Positions 62,720-64,000 of a stretch of DNA of 64,000 nt are shown piece after piece. The position numbers were made by a program, and so were the translations under genes. The notes beneath the pieces were generated by a model. It ran no database searches, was not told the DNA's origin, and worked only from the letters and a program-made list of their open reading frames with translations. This DNA comes from JAFAZJ01 sp964437145 (GTDB lineage: Bacteria > Pseudomonadota > Alphaproteobacteria > Reyranellales > Reyranellaceae): NCBI GenBank assembly GCA_964437145.1, contig CAYTFW010000009.1, positions 1 through 64,000 of the forward strand, read 5' to 3'. The number at the start of each line of letters is the position of its first letter. Positions within the stretch are counted from its first letter, which is position 1.

Positions 62720-62966
62720 GGCGATCGAACGGACGGGGAAGAACGAAGGCGGGTCTGAAACCGGGGTGAGGCCGATCTCCGATCCGGCCCGACTTGGCGG
62801 CCGCTCGTTGCTCGCTGCCTGTACCCACGCAAGGACCCTGAGGGGAATCCGGGCCTCCTTCGTTACGAAGGAACCCTAACATCGCCCCTGCAATGAATCA
62901 CTGATTTTGTGGACGGTTACAGAAAATTCACACAAGACCTTGAATTTAGGACCGAAACGGCCCTTA

Positions 62967-63572
62967 TCAGGCGCGCCCTGAAAGGTGCGACATCAGCCCG
63001 GGATCGGTGCCCAGGCGGTCATCGACCTTGGCCAGCGCGCGGCCCCACTTGTTCTGGAGATCGCCGCCGAACACCAGGTCGAGATCGGTCGGCACGACCA
63101 GCCAGGCGTTGTCGACCAGCTCGCGGTCGAGCTGGCCCGGCCCCCAGCCGCTATGGCCCAGGGTCAGCAGCGCCTGCTTCGGGCCGGTGCCGGCCGACAT
63201 GTCGCGCATGATGTCGAGCGAGCCGGTGATGCCCATCTGGCCGTCGGCCAGGCTCAAGGTCTCCTCGCGCTTGTAGTCGCCGGTATGCAGTACGAAGCCG
63301 CGCTGCATCTCGACCGGACCGCCCAGGATCACCGGACGGGCCTCGGCGCCGGGCGCCGGGGAGATGTCGAGCTGCTTGTAGAGGTCGGCCTCGGTCATGT
63401 CCTCGACCGTGCGGTTGACGACGAGACCCAGCGCGCCGTCGGCGTCGTGCCGGCACATATAGATCACGGTGCGCCGGAAACGCTCGTCGGGCATGGCCGG
63501 CGTGGCCACCAGCAGGTAACCGGTGATGTAGCCGGAGCCGGAGGGGCCCGAGGGGGTCGTCTGGGTCGACAT
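62967..63572 (-). CDS. YqgE/AlgH family protein
   Basis: A 201-residue protein with FRRTVIYMCRHDADGALGLVVNR and LTLGHSGWGPGQLDREL, the DUF179/YqgE signature. Function is not settled, with suggested roles in stress or alginate regulation. ATG 63572 follows GGGAG. It is divergent from the DsbD/ScsB-like gene across 153 bases. Confidence 0.92.
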   Translation of the reverse strand: MSTQTTPSGPSGSGYITGYLLVATPAMPDERFRRTVIYMCRHDADGALGLVVNRTVEDMTEADLYKQLDISPAPGAEARPVILGGPVEMQRGFVLHTGDYKREETLSLADGQMGITGSLDIMRDMSAGTGPKQALLTLGHSGWGPGQLDRELVDNAWLVVPTDLDLVFGGDLQNKWGRALAKVDDRLGTDPGLMSHLSGRA

Positions 63573-63725
63573 GGCGCTATGCTCCCGCCATCGCATCGCG
63601 GTCGCATGCGGAACCGTGCGACCGGACGGCGCGACACGCGCTTGTGACTGCCCGCGAGCGCCTGAAACGCGTATCCGGACACTGGTCGGTTGGCCCCGAC
63701 CGCTCGTGTATTATATCGGAAGACA

Positions 63726-64000
63726 ATGCGCCTTCGCCAAGACATAGCCATGGCTATCGCCGTGAAATCCACCTTGTCCCCACCCGCCTGGGGAGAAGCG
63801 AAGATCGCGATCCTCGCCCTCATCCTGCTGCTTTCGGCCTTGGGCCTCCCCGTCCCCGCCCAGGCCGCCGGCTCGGACTGGGCGAAGACCGAGCAGACCG
63901 AATTGCGGCTGGTCTCGGCGGTCGACGCGGTGGGCGATTCGCGCACCATCACGCTGGGCCTGCATTTCCGCATGAAGCCGGGCTGGAAGATCTACTGGCG
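63726..64000 (+). CDS. Start of a DsbD/ScsB-type thiol:disulfide interchange protein
   Basis: Only the first 90 or so codons are in the window. A signal peptide (ALILLLSALGLPVPAQAA) is followed by LRLVSAVDAVGDSRTITLGL and FRMKPGWKIYWR, the N-terminal domain of ScsB/DsbD proteins that deliver electrons across the inner membrane to periplasmic thiols. ATG 63726 or 63750 may be the start. The partial sequence resembles the domain of the protein at 54.2 kb. Confidence 0.8.
   Translation, partial: MRLRQDIAMAIAVKSTLSPPAWGEAKIAILALILLLSALGLPVPAQAAGSDWAKTEQTELRLVSAVDAVGDSRTITLGLHFRMKPGWKIYW

Overview
The window is dense, GC-rich chromosomal DNA from an alphaproteobacterium. The evidence is a second, C-terminally extended IF-1 gene next to a cold-shock gene, a phasin with PhaR-like TGC-rich palindromes, a transglutaminase / ATP-grasp / alpha-E cluster, bacterioferritin with its ferredoxin, UbiK, MidA and an Lgt/HldD housekeeping block. 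The mix of degradative genes (hydantoinase/oxoprolinase, M81 peptidase, D-aminoacylase, dimethylglycine-dehydrogenase-like enzyme) fits a soil or freshwater heterotroph. I cannot fix the genus. There are no rRNA or tRNA genes, no CRISPR array, no complete insertion sequence and no prophage.

Layout. 0-1 kb: a bufferin (DUF2282) precursor, a DoxX protein and the start of a type II NADH dehydrogenase, one minus-strand unit running off the left edge. 1.2-9.4 kb: mostly housekeeping on the minus strand (flavin disulfide reductase plus TVP38 protein, prs, a lipoprotein, pgeF, midA, lgt, hldD). 9.5-12.8 kb: ubiK, a YbjN protein, a desaturase, a cold-shock protein and infA. 12.8-22.3 kb: a GcvT-fused FAD enzyme, two tandem serine hydrolases, bfr/bfd, and hydantoinase A/B. 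22.3-24.1 kb: a short, lower-GC, foreign-looking patch with an orphan gene, an antitoxin-like fragment and a GNAT/DUF1778 toxin-antitoxin pair. 24.2-31.8 kb: a flavin monooxygenase, a GST, and a minus-strand peptide/D-amino-acid unit (peptide-binding protein, M81 peptidase, D-aminoacylase, enoyl-CoA hydratase). 32.8-39.9 kb: two transglutaminases and an ATP-grasp/alpha-E fusion, a putative peptide-ligation system of unknown product.

39.9-40.7 kb is a decayed gap. 40.7-44.6 kb: proC with two exported proteins (deaminase, ankyrin), a TetR regulator, a phasin and CsaA. 44.6-50.3 kb: LysR/cupin, a MarR-response regulator-histidine kinase operon, and a divergent aminotransferase unit. 50.3-53.9 kb: moaE, moaD, pgsA, uvrC. 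54.2-57.7 kb: an envelope thiol/metal group (DsbD-like domain, redoxin, His-rich DUF3500 protein, rhodanese, YHS protein), followed by a TetR gene with two palindromic operators. 58.5-64 kb: exported phosphatase, flavodoxin-like protein, a toxin-antitoxin pair whose toxin has apparently lost its core, an amidohydrolase, phoH, yqgE/algH and the start of a DsbD/ScsB gene.

Palindromic intergenic repeats of several families punctuate the window. The features most worth following up are the bufferin gene without a maturase beside it, the transglutaminase/ATP-grasp/alpha-E cluster, the His-rich DUF3500 protein, and the core-deleted toxin.
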